Source: Gammaproteobacteria bacterium (GTDB taxonomy: Bacteria; Pseudomonadota; Gammaproteobacteria; Steroidobacterales; Foliamicaceae). From it: a stretch of DNA of 64,000 nt. The stretch lies in the NCBI GenBank assembly GCA_026708965.1, contig JAPOTY010000009.1:1-64000 (forward strand). Direction: 5' to 3'. Shown one piece after another: positions 1 through 7,773 of the stretch. Each line of letters begins with the position of its first letter. The first letter of the stretch is position 1. The position numbers and the translations under genes were made by a program. The notes under the pieces are model-generated. The model was not told where the DNA came from. It was given only the letters and a program-made list of their open reading frames with translations, and did not search any database.

Positions 1-1598
1 TGGGCACGATCATCAACGACGATCCGCTGCCGGGCGCGTATCTGTCGCGCTTCGGGAGGACGGTGGCCGAGCAAGCGCTCGGCGGTATCGCGGCCCGCAT
101 GGAGGCGCCGCGAGAGCCAGGGGCGCAGGGCGCATTAGGCGGATACGCGTTCGGAGCGGGCGGCGGACTGACCGGAGATGACGGCTTAGGCGATCCGGAT
201 GAAGGGCTGGAGGAGGCCCCGCCCCCGCACTGGCGACGCCCCACGGCAGGCGGCGCGACCGGCATCGCATACGCGGAACCATTCGGCGGCAGCGGCGGCA
301 CAGCTGCCGGACTGCACGGCATGCCTGCCCCGCCCGATGCCAATTTGAGCGCCGCGCCAACGCCGACCGCGCAATCCCTGACGCTTGGTGATCTGCTGCT
401 CGGCAGCCGCTTCACCTTGACGGGCGGCGGCAACGCCCGCAGCGGCAGCTTGGCCTTCTGGGGACAAGGTTCGCGGACGGCCTTCGACGGCGCGCAGGAC
501 GAGGTTGCCCTCAGCGGCAACGTGACAACGGCTCTGGTGGGCGTGGACTACACGCGCAAGCGCTGGCTGATGGGCATCGCGCTTGCGCAAAGCCGGGGCA
601 GCGGCGGCTACCGCAGCGGTTCTCCGGCAACCGCTCCCTCCGATGCCGCCGCCTGGCAGCCCGGCGGCAATATCAGGACCTCTCTGACAGCGGCGATTCC
701 GTACGCCTCATGGCGGATTTCGGAAAACCTCGGGATTTGGGGCGCATTCGGCGGCGGCGCAGGCCGCTTGACGCTGGAGCCGGAAAGCGGCGAAACCCTC
801 AAGGCCGGCCTCGGCTGGACGATGGCCGCAGCGGGGCTGAAGAGCGAGCTGCTCGCTTTAGGCGGCGGCGCGCTATCGCTGATCTCCGATGCCTTATGGA
901 CCCGCGCCGCTTCCGACCGCATCAAGGGCCTGGCGGCCAGCGGCGGCGATATCGTCCGGCTGCGTCTCGGCTTGGAGGGCAAACGCGCGTTCGAGCTGCC
1001 CGGGGGCGGCAGCCTGACGCCGGCGCTGGAGCTCGGCGCCCGCCACGACGGCGGCGACGCGGAGACCGGCTTCGGGATTGAAGCGGGCGGCGGGCTGGCT
1101 TGGAACGCGCCTCGGCTCGGCATCGCGCTCCGTATCGAAGGCCGCGCGTTGATCGCCCACGAGGACGGAGCGATAAGCGACCACGGATTCTCCGCTTCCT
1201 TGGGCTACGACCCGTCGCCGGACTCCGCGCTCGGCCTGTCGCTGGCGCTGCGCCAGCAACTCGGCGGCGCATCGAGCGGAGGCTTGAATGCCTTGTTCGC
1301 CAACGATCCGCTGGCCCGCCGAAGCCCGGGCCATAGCGAAAGCGAAACCGGCCCGGGCCGCTGGGCTATCGAGGCGGGCTACGGCCTGTCCGCCTTCGGC
1401 GGCCGGTTCGTGGGCACGCCGCACTTAGGCTATGCCACCGGCGGCCATCACCGCGATTTAAGCCTTGGCTGGCGGCTGGCGCCGGCGGCCGGGCCGAACG
1501 CGCCGGACCTGAGCCTCGGCGTTCTAGCCAAATGGCGCGAAAACGGCCAGGAGCCGCCCGACCAAGGCATCGCCATCGAATTCCGCGCCCGCTGGTAA
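1..1598 (+). CDS. Autotransporter-like outer-membrane beta-barrel protein, C-terminal part (5' end outside window)
   Basis: The reading frame is open from the first bases (first complete codon at 3) to the TAA at 1598, so the start lies upstream. It opens with GTIINDDPLPGAYLSRFGRT, the kind of segment that follows Calx-beta or similar repeats in large surface proteins, then a Gly/Ala/Pro-rich linker. From about position 380 onward the protein shows alternating polar/apolar strands rich in Gly and aromatics, and it ends in the aromatic residue W (FRARW), as outer-membrane barrels do. The likely role is to anchor or export an upstream passenger at the cell surface. The passenger is not visible, so its ligand is unknown. 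The barrel assignment is by pattern only. Confidence 0.7.
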   Translation, partial: GTIINDDPLPGAYLSRFGRTVAEQALGGIAARMEAPREPGAQGALGGYAFGAGGGLTGDDGLGDPDEGLEEAPPPHWRRPTAGGATGIAYAEPFGGSGGTAAGLHGMPAPPDANLSAAPTPTAQSLTLGDLLLGSRFTLTGGGNARSGSLAFWGQGSRTAFDGAQDEVALSGNVTTALVGVDYTRKRWLMGIALAQSRGSGGYRSGSPATAPSDAAAWQPGGNIRTSLTAAIPYASWRISENLGIWGAFGGGAGRLTLEPESGETLKAGLGWTMAAAGLKSELLALGGGALSLISDALWTRAASDRIKGLAASGGDIVRLRLGLEGKRAFELPGGGSLTPALELGARHDGGDAETGFGIEAGGGLAWNAPRLGIALRIEGRALIAHEDGAISDHGFSASLGYDPSPDSALGLSLALRQQLGGASSGGLNALFANDPLARRSPGHSESETGPGRWAIEAGYGLSAFGGRFVGTPHLGYATGGHHRDLSLGWRLAPAAGPNAPDLSLGVLAKWRENGQEPPDQGIAIEFRARW

Positions 1599-1640
1599 GC
1601 AAGCCCGGCCTTGCAAGACCTAAATCTCCGTGCTTCCCCC

Positions 1641-1748
1641 GCCCTTTCTCCGCCCCTTTCCCGCAGGAGACGCATGAACCCATCCATGGGGCTTGGCGGC
1701 GGCTGTCCTGCCGCCGACACTCCTGCGGGAAAGGGGCGGAGAAAGGGC
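1641..1748 (+). repeat. Palindromic intergenic repeat, family A, copy 1
   Basis: A perfect 29-bp inverted repeat (1641-1669 against 1720-1748) encloses a 50-bp asymmetric centre. The same element occurs in opposite orientation at 49535-49636, with the same centre, so this is a dispersed repeat and not a one-off terminator. It sits between the barrel gene and hisC. Peptides read through it (such as MDGFMRLLRERGG) have no support as genes. Confidence 0.85.
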
Positions 1749-1827
1749 TCACGCCGGCGCTGGCACGGGACGCTCTCGGGCTAAAATGAGCTTTCGTACG
1801 CCTTTCCCGGAGCAGGCAGGTCACGGC

Positions 1828-2889
1828 ATGAACTGGATCATATCGCTGGCGCGCGAGGCGGTGCGAAACGGTCGCGCCTACAAGGCGCCCACCACGCCGA
1901 ATCTGGCGCGGCTGCATGCCAACGAATTGCCTTGGCCCCAGGATCACGACCCGGCGCCCGGCCAACTGAATTTCTACCCGCTATTGCAACCCCAGGCGCT
2001 TGCGGAAAAAATGGCCGCGCATTACGGCGTTGGGCCGGGGGAAATAGCCATCACGCGGGGCAGCAGCGAAGGCATAGACTGCCTGTACCGCGCCTTTTGC
2101 GAGGCCAACCGGGATGCCGTGCTCTTTTGCCCGCCCTCTTTCGAGATGTACCGCTGGTACGGCCATGTCCAGGGCGCGAAGATGATCGAAGTGCCGCTGC
2201 GCGCCGATGCCGGATTCGCCCTCGACGCGCCCGCCCTCAAGGCAGCCTGGAGCGGCAACGTCAAGCTCCTGGCGCTGTGCTCGCCGAATAACCCCACAGG
2301 CAACCTGATGGACCCGGACGACCTGCTCGACCTGGTGGAGTTCGCCCGCGGCCGCTCGCTGGTGGTGCTGGATGCCGCCTACGCCGAATTCGCAGGACAG
2401 AACCCCGGCGCCGACTGGATTGCCGACCATCCGCACGTGGTGGTGCTGAGAACCGCATCCAAGGCCCTGGGGCTGGCGGCGGCGCGCTGCGGGGCCGTCA
2501 TCGCCCGCGCCGAGATCATCGAGCTGATCCGCCGGGTTCAGTCCCCGTACAGTTTTTCGCCGGTATGCGAGCATGCGGTGCTTCAGGCTCTTAAGCCGGA
2601 AAGCCTGCGGAAAACGGAAAAGCGCATCGCCATTATCGTTCGGGAGCGGGAGCGCCTAGGGCCGCTATTCGCGGAACTCCCGCCAGTACAGGCCGTGCAT
2701 CCCAGCCAGGCGAACTTCCTGCTTCTGAAAACAGCCGATGCCGACGGCTTCACTGCCGCTGCGCGGGAAGGCGGCTACCTGCTGCGGCGGATTCCCGACG
2801 AGCCGGGGCTGGAATCCTGCGTGCGCGTCACGCTGGGCACGCCGGAGCAGAACGACGGCCTGCTGGCCGCGCTGAGGGCGACGGCGTGA
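1828..2889 (+). CDS. hisC: Histidinol-phosphate aminotransferase
   Basis: A PLP enzyme (fold type I) of histidine synthesis that interconverts imidazole acetol-phosphate and histidinol phosphate using glutamate. It is 353 aa from the chosen ATG. The N-terminus LAREAVRNGRAYKAP matches the HisC family start. LCSPNNPTGN, LDAAYAEF and the PLP lysine segment RTASKALGLAAARCG are all present. An in-frame ATG at 1786 would add 14 residues with no family counterpart, so 1828 is preferred. It is the first gene of a five-gene his run, and its TGA overlaps the GTG of hisB. Confidence 0.93.
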   Translation: MNWIISLAREAVRNGRAYKAPTTPNLARLHANELPWPQDHDPAPGQLNFYPLLQPQALAEKMAAHYGVGPGEIAITRGSSEGIDCLYRAFCEANRDAVLFCPPSFEMYRWYGHVQGAKMIEVPLRADAGFALDAPALKAAWSGNVKLLALCSPNNPTGNLMDPDDLLDLVEFARGRSLVVLDAAYAEFAGQNPGADWIADHPHVVVLRTASKALGLAAARCGAVIARAEIIELIRRVQSPYSFSPVCEHAVLQALKPESLRKTEKRIAIIVRERERLGPLFAELPPVQAVHPSQANFLLLKTADADGFTAAAREGGYLLRRIPDEPGLESCVRVTLGTPEQNDGLLAALRATA

Positions 2890-3953
2890 GCGCCCGGGTC
2901 GCCTTTCTCGACCGCGACGGCACGCTGATCGAAGAGCCGCCCGATTACCAAGTGGACAGCCTTGCTAAGCTCAAGCTGGCGCAAGACGTGGTGCCGGCGC
3001 TGCGGCGGTTGCGGGAAGCCGGTTTCGAGCTAGTGATGGTCAGCAACCAAGACGGACTCGGCACCAACAGCTTTCCGCAGGAGGATTTCGACCAGCCCCA
3101 CCAGTTCCTGCTGAGGCTGCTGGCCTCGCAAGGCATCGAGTTCTCCGAAGTGTTCGTTTGCCCGCACCAGGACGGGGAAGGCTGCGGCTGCCGCAAACCG
3201 CTCACCGGCCTGGTGAACGCATTCATGCGGGAGCGGCCTGTCGATCGCGCCGCCAGCGTGATGATCGGCGACCGCCAGACCGATCTTGAGTTCGCCGATA
3301 ATCTTGGCGTCCGCGGCTTCCGCGTCGATGCGGCTGATCCGCAAAGCTGGAGCCAAGTGGCGCGCGATATTGTGGATGCGCCCCGCGTCGGGCGCTCGCG
3401 CCGCGCCACCCGCGAGACCGATATCGAGGTGGAAATCGATCTGGACGCGCCGGGCATGGCTGAAGTGGCCACCGGCATCGGCTTTTTCGACCACATGCTG
3501 GAGCAGCTTGCCAAGCATGGGGGATTCGCGCTCAAGCTGCGCTGCCAAGGCGACTTGGAAGTCGATGAGCACCACACCGTGGAGGATTGCGCCCTGGCTT
3601 TGGGATCGGCGCTCAAAGAGGCGCTCGGCGACCGCCGCGGCATCGGCCGCTTCGCCTTCCATCTGCCCATGGACGAGGCGGATGCCAAGGTGCTGCTGGA
3701 TCTGTCCGGGCGCCCGTGGCTGAAGTTCAAGGGCAAATTCGCGCGCGAGCGCGTTGGCGGGCTGCCCACGGAACTGGTGGAGCATTTCTTCCGCTCGCTG
3801 GCCGAATCCGCCGGCGCCACGCTGCATATCCGCGTGCGCGGTGAGAACGCCCACCACATGATCGAGTGCTGCTTCAAGGGCGTGGGCCGGGCCTTGCGCG
3901 GCGCGATCGCGCGCGAGGGCGGCGGCATTCCCAGCACCAAGGGCGTGCTGTGA
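2886..3953 (+). CDS. hisB: Bifunctional histidinol-phosphatase / imidazoleglycerol-phosphate dehydratase
   Basis: A fusion of 355 aa. The N-terminal part (about 1-165) is a HAD phosphatase with FLDRDGTLIEEP and a Cys/His zinc loop (CPHQDGEGCGCRKP). The C-terminal part (about 166-355) is the dehydratase, with metal-binding clusters GFFDHMLEQLAKHGG, DEHHTVEDCALALG and NAHHMIE. It starts at GTG, overlapping the hisC stop by four bases, which implies translational coupling. The fused form is typical of gammaproteobacteria and some others. It dephosphorylates histidinol phosphate and dehydrates imidazoleglycerol phosphate. Confidence 0.95.
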   Translation: MSARVAFLDRDGTLIEEPPDYQVDSLAKLKLAQDVVPALRRLREAGFELVMVSNQDGLGTNSFPQEDFDQPHQFLLRLLASQGIEFSEVFVCPHQDGEGCGCRKPLTGLVNAFMRERPVDRAASVMIGDRQTDLEFADNLGVRGFRVDAADPQSWSQVARDIVDAPRVGRSRRATRETDIEVEIDLDAPGMAEVATGIGFFDHMLEQLAKHGGFALKLRCQGDLEVDEHHTVEDCALALGSALKEALGDRRGIGRFAFHLPMDEADAKVLLDLSGRPWLKFKGKFARERVGGLPTELVEHFFRSLAESAGATLHIRVRGENAHHMIECCFKGVGRALRGAIAREGGGIPSTKGVL

Positions 3954-4564
3954 CTTCCAACGTGGCCTTGGTCGATTGCGGCGGGGCCAATATCGCTTCG
4001 CTGCGTTTCGCGCTTAAGCGCCTTGGCGTGGAAGCGCGGTTCACCCGCGAAGTCGCCGAAATCGAGCGCGCCGACAAGGTTTTCCTGCCCGGGGTGGGCG
4101 CTGCCGGCACGGGCATGGAGAAGCTGCGCGAAGCGGGCCTTGAAGCGCTGATTCCGCGGCTCGAGCAGCCGGTTCTGGGCATCTGCCTAGGCATGCAACT
4201 GCTCTACGACCTGTCCAGCGAGGAGAACACGCCCTGCCTGGGGATCATCCCGGGCCGCGTGGGCCTGCTGCCCGCCTCGCCGGAGCGCACCATTCCGCAC
4301 ATGGGCTGGAACCAGGTCGTGCGGCGCGGCGAATCGAAGCTGCTGGAGGGCATCCCCAACCGCGCTTGGTTCTATTTCGTGCATAGCTACGCCGCTGCGC
4401 CGAACGCGGATTGCATCGGCGAAACCGAGCATGGCCGCAGCTTTGCCTCGGTGGTGCGGAAAAATAATTTCTTCGGCGTTCAATTCCATCCCGAACGCTC
4501 CGGCGCCAACGGCCAGCGCCTGCTCAAGAATTTCCTCGCCATTTCCCGCCCCCCTCTTCCGTGA
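3950..4564 (+). CDS. hisH: Imidazole glycerol phosphate synthase, glutaminase subunit
   Basis: A class I glutamine amidotransferase of 204 aa that feeds ammonia to HisF. The nucleophile is Cys79 in GICLGMQLLYD, and the His/Glu pair lies in FGVQFHPERS near the C-terminus. It starts at GTG (VTSNVALVDCGG), overlapping the hisB stop by four bases. The last few codons (AISRPPLP) and the stop lie inside a degenerate copy of repeat family A, so the repeat seems to have supplied the C-terminal tail. hisA follows after about 240 bp that hold a repeat. Confidence 0.94.
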   Translation: MTSNVALVDCGGANIASLRFALKRLGVEARFTREVAEIERADKVFLPGVGAAGTGMEKLREAGLEALIPRLEQPVLGICLGMQLLYDLSSEENTPCLGIIPGRVGLLPASPERTIPHMGWNQVVRRGESKLLEGIPNRAWFYFVHSYAAAPNADCIGETEHGRSFASVVRKNNFFGVQFHPERSGANGQRLLKNFLAISRPPLP

Positions 4565-4756
4565 GCCGCATGAACCCGTCCATCGGGCTTGCCCCGGCAT
4601 CCTGCCTGTCCTTCCGGGCGCTTCGATCCCGCCGGTTGGCGCGTTTCCCCCTCGCGGGAGACGCCATCCTTGGCTCGGTTCCGCTCTGCGCGCCAAGCCA
4701 TTGGCGCGCAGTGGCTCCAACGCTCCCGCGAGAGGGAAACGCGCCAACCGGCGGCG
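4544..4756 (+). repeat. Palindromic repeat, family B copy 1, preceded by a degenerate family A half
   Basis: The core is a 32-bp inverted repeat with one mismatch (4629-4660 against 4723-4754). Nested inside it is a perfect 11-bp palindrome arm pair (ctgcgcgccaa / ttggcgcgcag, 4686-4711). The left part (4544-4595) aligns with the left half of family A, including the catgaacccgtccat segment. Copies of the B core occur at 35707-35826 and, decayed, near 40690-40770. The element lies between hisH and hisA, where it could form a large RNA hairpin within the operon transcript. Confidence 0.8.
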
Positions 4757-4808
4757 GGGGCGCAAGATGCGGGCTAAGCCAAACCTTGCAGGCCCGAAAG
4801 AGGGAAGC

Positions 4809-5549
4809 GTGGAGCTGATTCCTTCGATCGATCTGATGGGCGGCCAAGTGGTGCGCCTGCGCCGCGGCCGTTTCGACGACGCCACCTTCTACCCGGAAAC
4901 GCCGCTTGGTTTGGCGCGGAAATGGGCCGGCCTGGGCGCGCGCGCGCTGCATGTGGTGGATCTCGACGGCGCCCGTTCCGGCCGGCGGGAAAACGCCGAG
5001 GCCATCGCGCAGGTGGCGCATGGGACATCGCTTAAGGTGCAGGCGGGCGGCGGCATTCGCGACGACGACACCCTGAAGCTGGTTTTCGCCAGCGGGGCCC
5101 GCCGGGCCGTGGCCGGCAGCGCGCTGGCCGAGAATAAGCAGCGCGCGCGGCGCTGGGTGAAGGAATATGGCGCCGACCGGCTGGTGGCGGCGCTGGACGT
5201 TCGCTCCGGCTCCAGCCCCGATCCCGAGGTGCTGACACACGGCTGGACCCGGGGCAGCGGCCTGTCATTATGGACGCTGCTGGATCACTTGCTGGAACAG
5301 GGCGTGATCTGGTTCCTGTGCACCGACGTGGGACGCGACGGCATGCTGAGCGGACCGAATGCGGACCTGTACGCGCGCTGCACGCGCCATGCGCCGCAGG
5401 CATCCTTCATCGCTTCCGGCGGCGTTTCGCAGGCGGACGACCTGAGGGCGCTGGCGGATACGGGCGTGGCGGCGGCAGTGTCCGGAAAGGCGCTGCTCGA
5501 CGGACGCATCAGCGATAAGGAGGCGGAAGCGTGCTGGCGAGGCGAATAA
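4809..5549 (+). CDS. hisA: Phosphoribosylformimino-AICAR phosphate isomerase
   Basis: A TIM-barrel isomerase of histidine synthesis (ProFAR to PRFAR), 246 aa. It starts at GTG with [15 protein letters not shown], preceded by a clear ribosome site (agaggga) about five bases upstream, which decides the start. Phosphate-binding features [17 protein letters not shown] and [12 protein letters not shown] are present. Its 3' end overlaps hisF by 19 bp. The isomerase subgroup is clear, because HisF is encoded separately right after it. Confidence 0.93.
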   Translation: MELIPSIDLMGGQVVRLRRGRFDDATFYPETPLGLARKWAGLGARALHVVDLDGARSGRRENAEAIAQVAHGTSLKVQAGGGIRDDDTLKLVFASGARRAVAGSALAENKQRARRWVKEYGADRLVAALDVRSGSSPDPEVLTHGWTRGSGLSLWTLLDHLLEQGVIWFLCTDVGRDGMLSGPNADLYARCTRHAPQASFIASGGVSQADDLRALADTGVAAAVSGKALLDGRISDKEAEACWRGE

Positions 5550-6298
5550 TTCCCTGCCTGGACGTGCGCGACGGCCAAGTCGTGAAGGGCGTGCGCTTTC
5601 GCGGGCACCGCGTGATGGGCGAAATCATGGATCTGGCGCGCCGCTACCGCGAGGAGCATGCCGACGAGGTGGTGTTCTACGACATCACCGCAAGCCCGCA
5701 TGGCCGTTCCGTGGACCGGAGCTGGATCCTGCGCGTGGCCGACGCGCTGGACATCCCCTTCTGCGTGGCCGGCGGCATCCGCGATATCGCCGGGGCCGAG
5801 GAAGTGCTGATGAACGGCGCCGACAAGATTTCCATCAACAGCCCGGCGCTGGCCAACCCGGACCTGATCGGCGAACTGGCCCGGCAGTTCGGCTCGCAGT
5901 GCGTGGTGGTGGGCATCGACAGCAGCGGCGGCGGCGGTCGCTGGCGCGTCCATGAGCTAACCGGCGATCCCTCGCTGAGCCGCGAAGCGGGACGCGAAAC
6001 GCTGGACTGGGTCGGCGAAGCGCAGGACCGCGGAGCCGGCGAAATCGTGCTCAATTGCATGAATATGGACGGTGTGCGCCAAGGCTACGATATCGAACAA
6101 CTGTGCGCCGTGCGCGAGCGCTGCCGCGTGCCGCTGATCGCCTCCGGCGGCGCCGGCGCGCCGGAGCATTTCGTCAACGTGTTCAGCCAAGCGCGAGTGG
6201 ACGGCGCGCTGGCCGCAACCGTCTTCCACTCCGGCGAAATCGCGATTCCCGACCTCAAGGAATACTTAGCCTCCGCCGGCCTCCCCATCCGCGCCTAA
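5531..6298 (+). CDS. hisF: Imidazole glycerol phosphate synthase, cyclase subunit
   Basis: A TIM-barrel cyclase of 255 aa that acts with HisH to make imidazole glycerol phosphate and AICAR. It starts at GTG ([20 protein letters not shown]). The aspartate of CLDVRDG and the segment [11 protein letters not shown] carry the catalytic region. [12 protein letters not shown] and [13 protein letters not shown] are typical. The wording (VVFYDITAS...GRSVDRSW) is the gammaproteobacterial form. It is the last his gene of this run. Neither hisI nor hisE follows, and hisE is found 14 kb away on the other strand. Confidence 0.95.
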   Translation: MLARRIIPCLDVRDGQVVKGVRFRGHRVMGEIMDLARRYREEHADEVVFYDITASPHGRSVDRSWILRVADALDIPFCVAGGIRDIAGAEEVLMNGADKISINSPALANPDLIGELARQFGSQCVVVGIDSSGGGGRWRVHELTGDPSLSREAGRETLDWVGEAQDRGAGEIVLNCMNMDGVRQGYDIEQLCAVRERCRVPLIASGGAGAPEHFVNVFSQARVDGALAATVFHSGEIAIPDLKEYLASAGLPIRA

Positions 6299-6510
6299 CC
6301 GCCCCCAAAAACACCCGCGCGGCGGAAGCCACTTATACCGCATTTGGCTCTACGACGCGCGGCAGTGATGAAACGTCGCTGCCGACGACTAATGCTTTGG
6401 CGATAAGCGCCTAACGCACTCTTTAGCTAAGACATACTGTGCAACGCCTGCGATCTGCTACGATTGCCCGCCAAGGGAGCGCCCCCACATTCGGCGGGGG
6501 ATCGAGGTGA
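6299..6510. other. Junction between hisF and the defence island
   Basis: These 212 bp without a gene mark the change from very GC-rich his genes to more AT-containing sequence. There is a 6-bp inverted repeat (cggcag ... ctgccg, around 6361-6385) and a GC-rich stretch just before the methyltransferase start. I see no tRNA, integrase or direct repeat that would mark an insertion site. The promoter of the methyltransferase operon must lie here, but I cannot point to a convincing -35/-10 pair. Confidence 0.4.
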
Positions 6511-7773
6511 ATGTCTAATCAGCTGAATTTCATTGACCTTTTTGCTGGTGCAGGCGGACTCTCGGAGGGCTTCATACAGGAGGGCTACCTGCCAATCGCG
6601 CATGTCGAGGCGGATGCGGCGGCATGCAACACGCTGCGTACCCGGATGGCGTATCACTGGCTCGTAGCGACCGGCAGCGAGGATTTATATGCCGACTACC
6701 TGAATGGCAAAATCGATCGGGATGTGTTACACGCAGCAGTACCAAGGCAAGTTGCACGTTCGACCATCAATGTCGAGATACGGCCCAGCACCTTGGCTCG
6801 GATATATAGCGAGATCGACTCGCTTTTGCGCGGGCGCGAACTCGACCTGCTGATCGGCGGACCGCCCTGCCAAGCTTATTCCCTTGTCGGTCGCTCCCGT
6901 GATCCGGAGGGGATGGTGGAGGACAAGCGAAACTACCTGTACGAGTGCTATGCGAAGTTCTTGGGAAAATATCGCCCTAAGAAATTCTTGTTCGAGAACG
7001 TCACAGGACTGCTGTCGGCCAAAGGCCGCGATGGTACAAGGCACTTCGACGCCATGCGCCAGCTATTCGACGAGTTCGGCTACGACACGGATTTTTCGGT
7101 GATCAGCGCGAAGGACCACGGCGTACTTCAGAACAGGAAACGAGTGGTCTTGGTCGGGCACCAAAAAGGCACCGTGGCGAATTATCCCGATCCCGAGCAA
7201 TGGACACCGAACGCGACCGTGAGCGAAGTCTTCAGGAATTTGCCTCCGCTCGGTGCCGGGGAAGGTAGCGTGTCGCCATGTCGGCCTTTGAGCTACAAGA
7301 GCACATGGCTGCTCAAGGCAGGTGTCAGCGGCCCGCTGCCAGTGACTTGGCACCAAGCGCGGCCTCATTCAGAACGAGACTTGGAAATCTACCGCATAGC
7401 GGTAACGGAGTGGAACGAACGGCGATCCAGGCTACGTTACAGCAATCTGCCGCCGCACCTGAAAACTCATAGGAACAAGACATCTTTTACTGATAGGTTC
7501 AAGGTAGTTGCAGAAAACTTGCCGTTCGCCCACACCGTAGTTGCCCACATCTGCAAGGACGGACACTACTACATACACCCCGACATAGACCAGAACCGGT
7601 CAATTACACCCCGGGAGGCCGCACGGCTTCAGTCGTTTCCCGACGATTACTATTTCGAGGGCGTGGGGCCGCGACCGTCGCGTACGCATGCGTTCCGTCA
7701 GATCGGGAACGCCGTTCCGGTTCTACTATCTCGCAGGATTGCAGCGAAGATGCGGAGGGACTGGGATGCCTGA
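6511..7773 (+). CDS. DNA (cytosine-5) methyltransferase
   Basis: It transfers methyl from SAM to cytosine C5 in DNA; 420 aa. Motif I is FIDLFAGAGGLSEGF (from residue 7). Motif IV is GGPPCQAYSLVGR with catalytic Cys120. Motif VI is Glu162-Asn-Val, motif VIII is QNRKR at 207-211, and motifs IX/X are TPREAARLQSFPDDY and QIGNAVPVLLSRR near the end. Residues about 215-345 form a compact target-recognition region, so the site cannot be read off. The start ATG has atcgaggtga upstream. The stop overlaps the next gene by eight bases, so it is co-translated with a GHKL/histidine-kinase protein and not with a recognisable restriction nuclease. It may be the modification arm of an unusual defence or regulatory system. 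Confidence 0.9.
   Translation: MSNQLNFIDLFAGAGGLSEGFIQEGYLPIAHVEADAAACNTLRTRMAYHWLVATGSEDLYADYLNGKIDRDVLHAAVPRQVARSTINVEIRPSTLARIYSEIDSLLRGRELDLLIGGPPCQAYSLVGRSRDPEGMVEDKRNYLYECYAKFLGKYRPKKFLFENVTGLLSAKGRDGTRHFDAMRQLFDEFGYDTDFSVISAKDHGVLQNRKRVVLVGHQKGTVANYPDPEQWTPNATVSEVFRNLPPLGAGEGSVSPCRPLSYKSTWLLKAGVSGPLPVTWHQARPHSERDLEIYRIAVTEWNERRSRLRYSNLPPHLKTHRNKTSFTDRFKVVAENLPFAHTVVAHICKDGHYYIHPDIDQNRSITPREAARLQSFPDDYYFEGVGPRPSRTHAFRQIGNAVPVLLSRRIAAKMRRDWDA

Noticed and set aside
1532-1830. Short reading frames through the palindromic repeats (also near 4560-4820, 35600-35900 and 49400-49640)
   Set aside because: The shared peptides come from the repeats in both orientations; no start sites or families support them.
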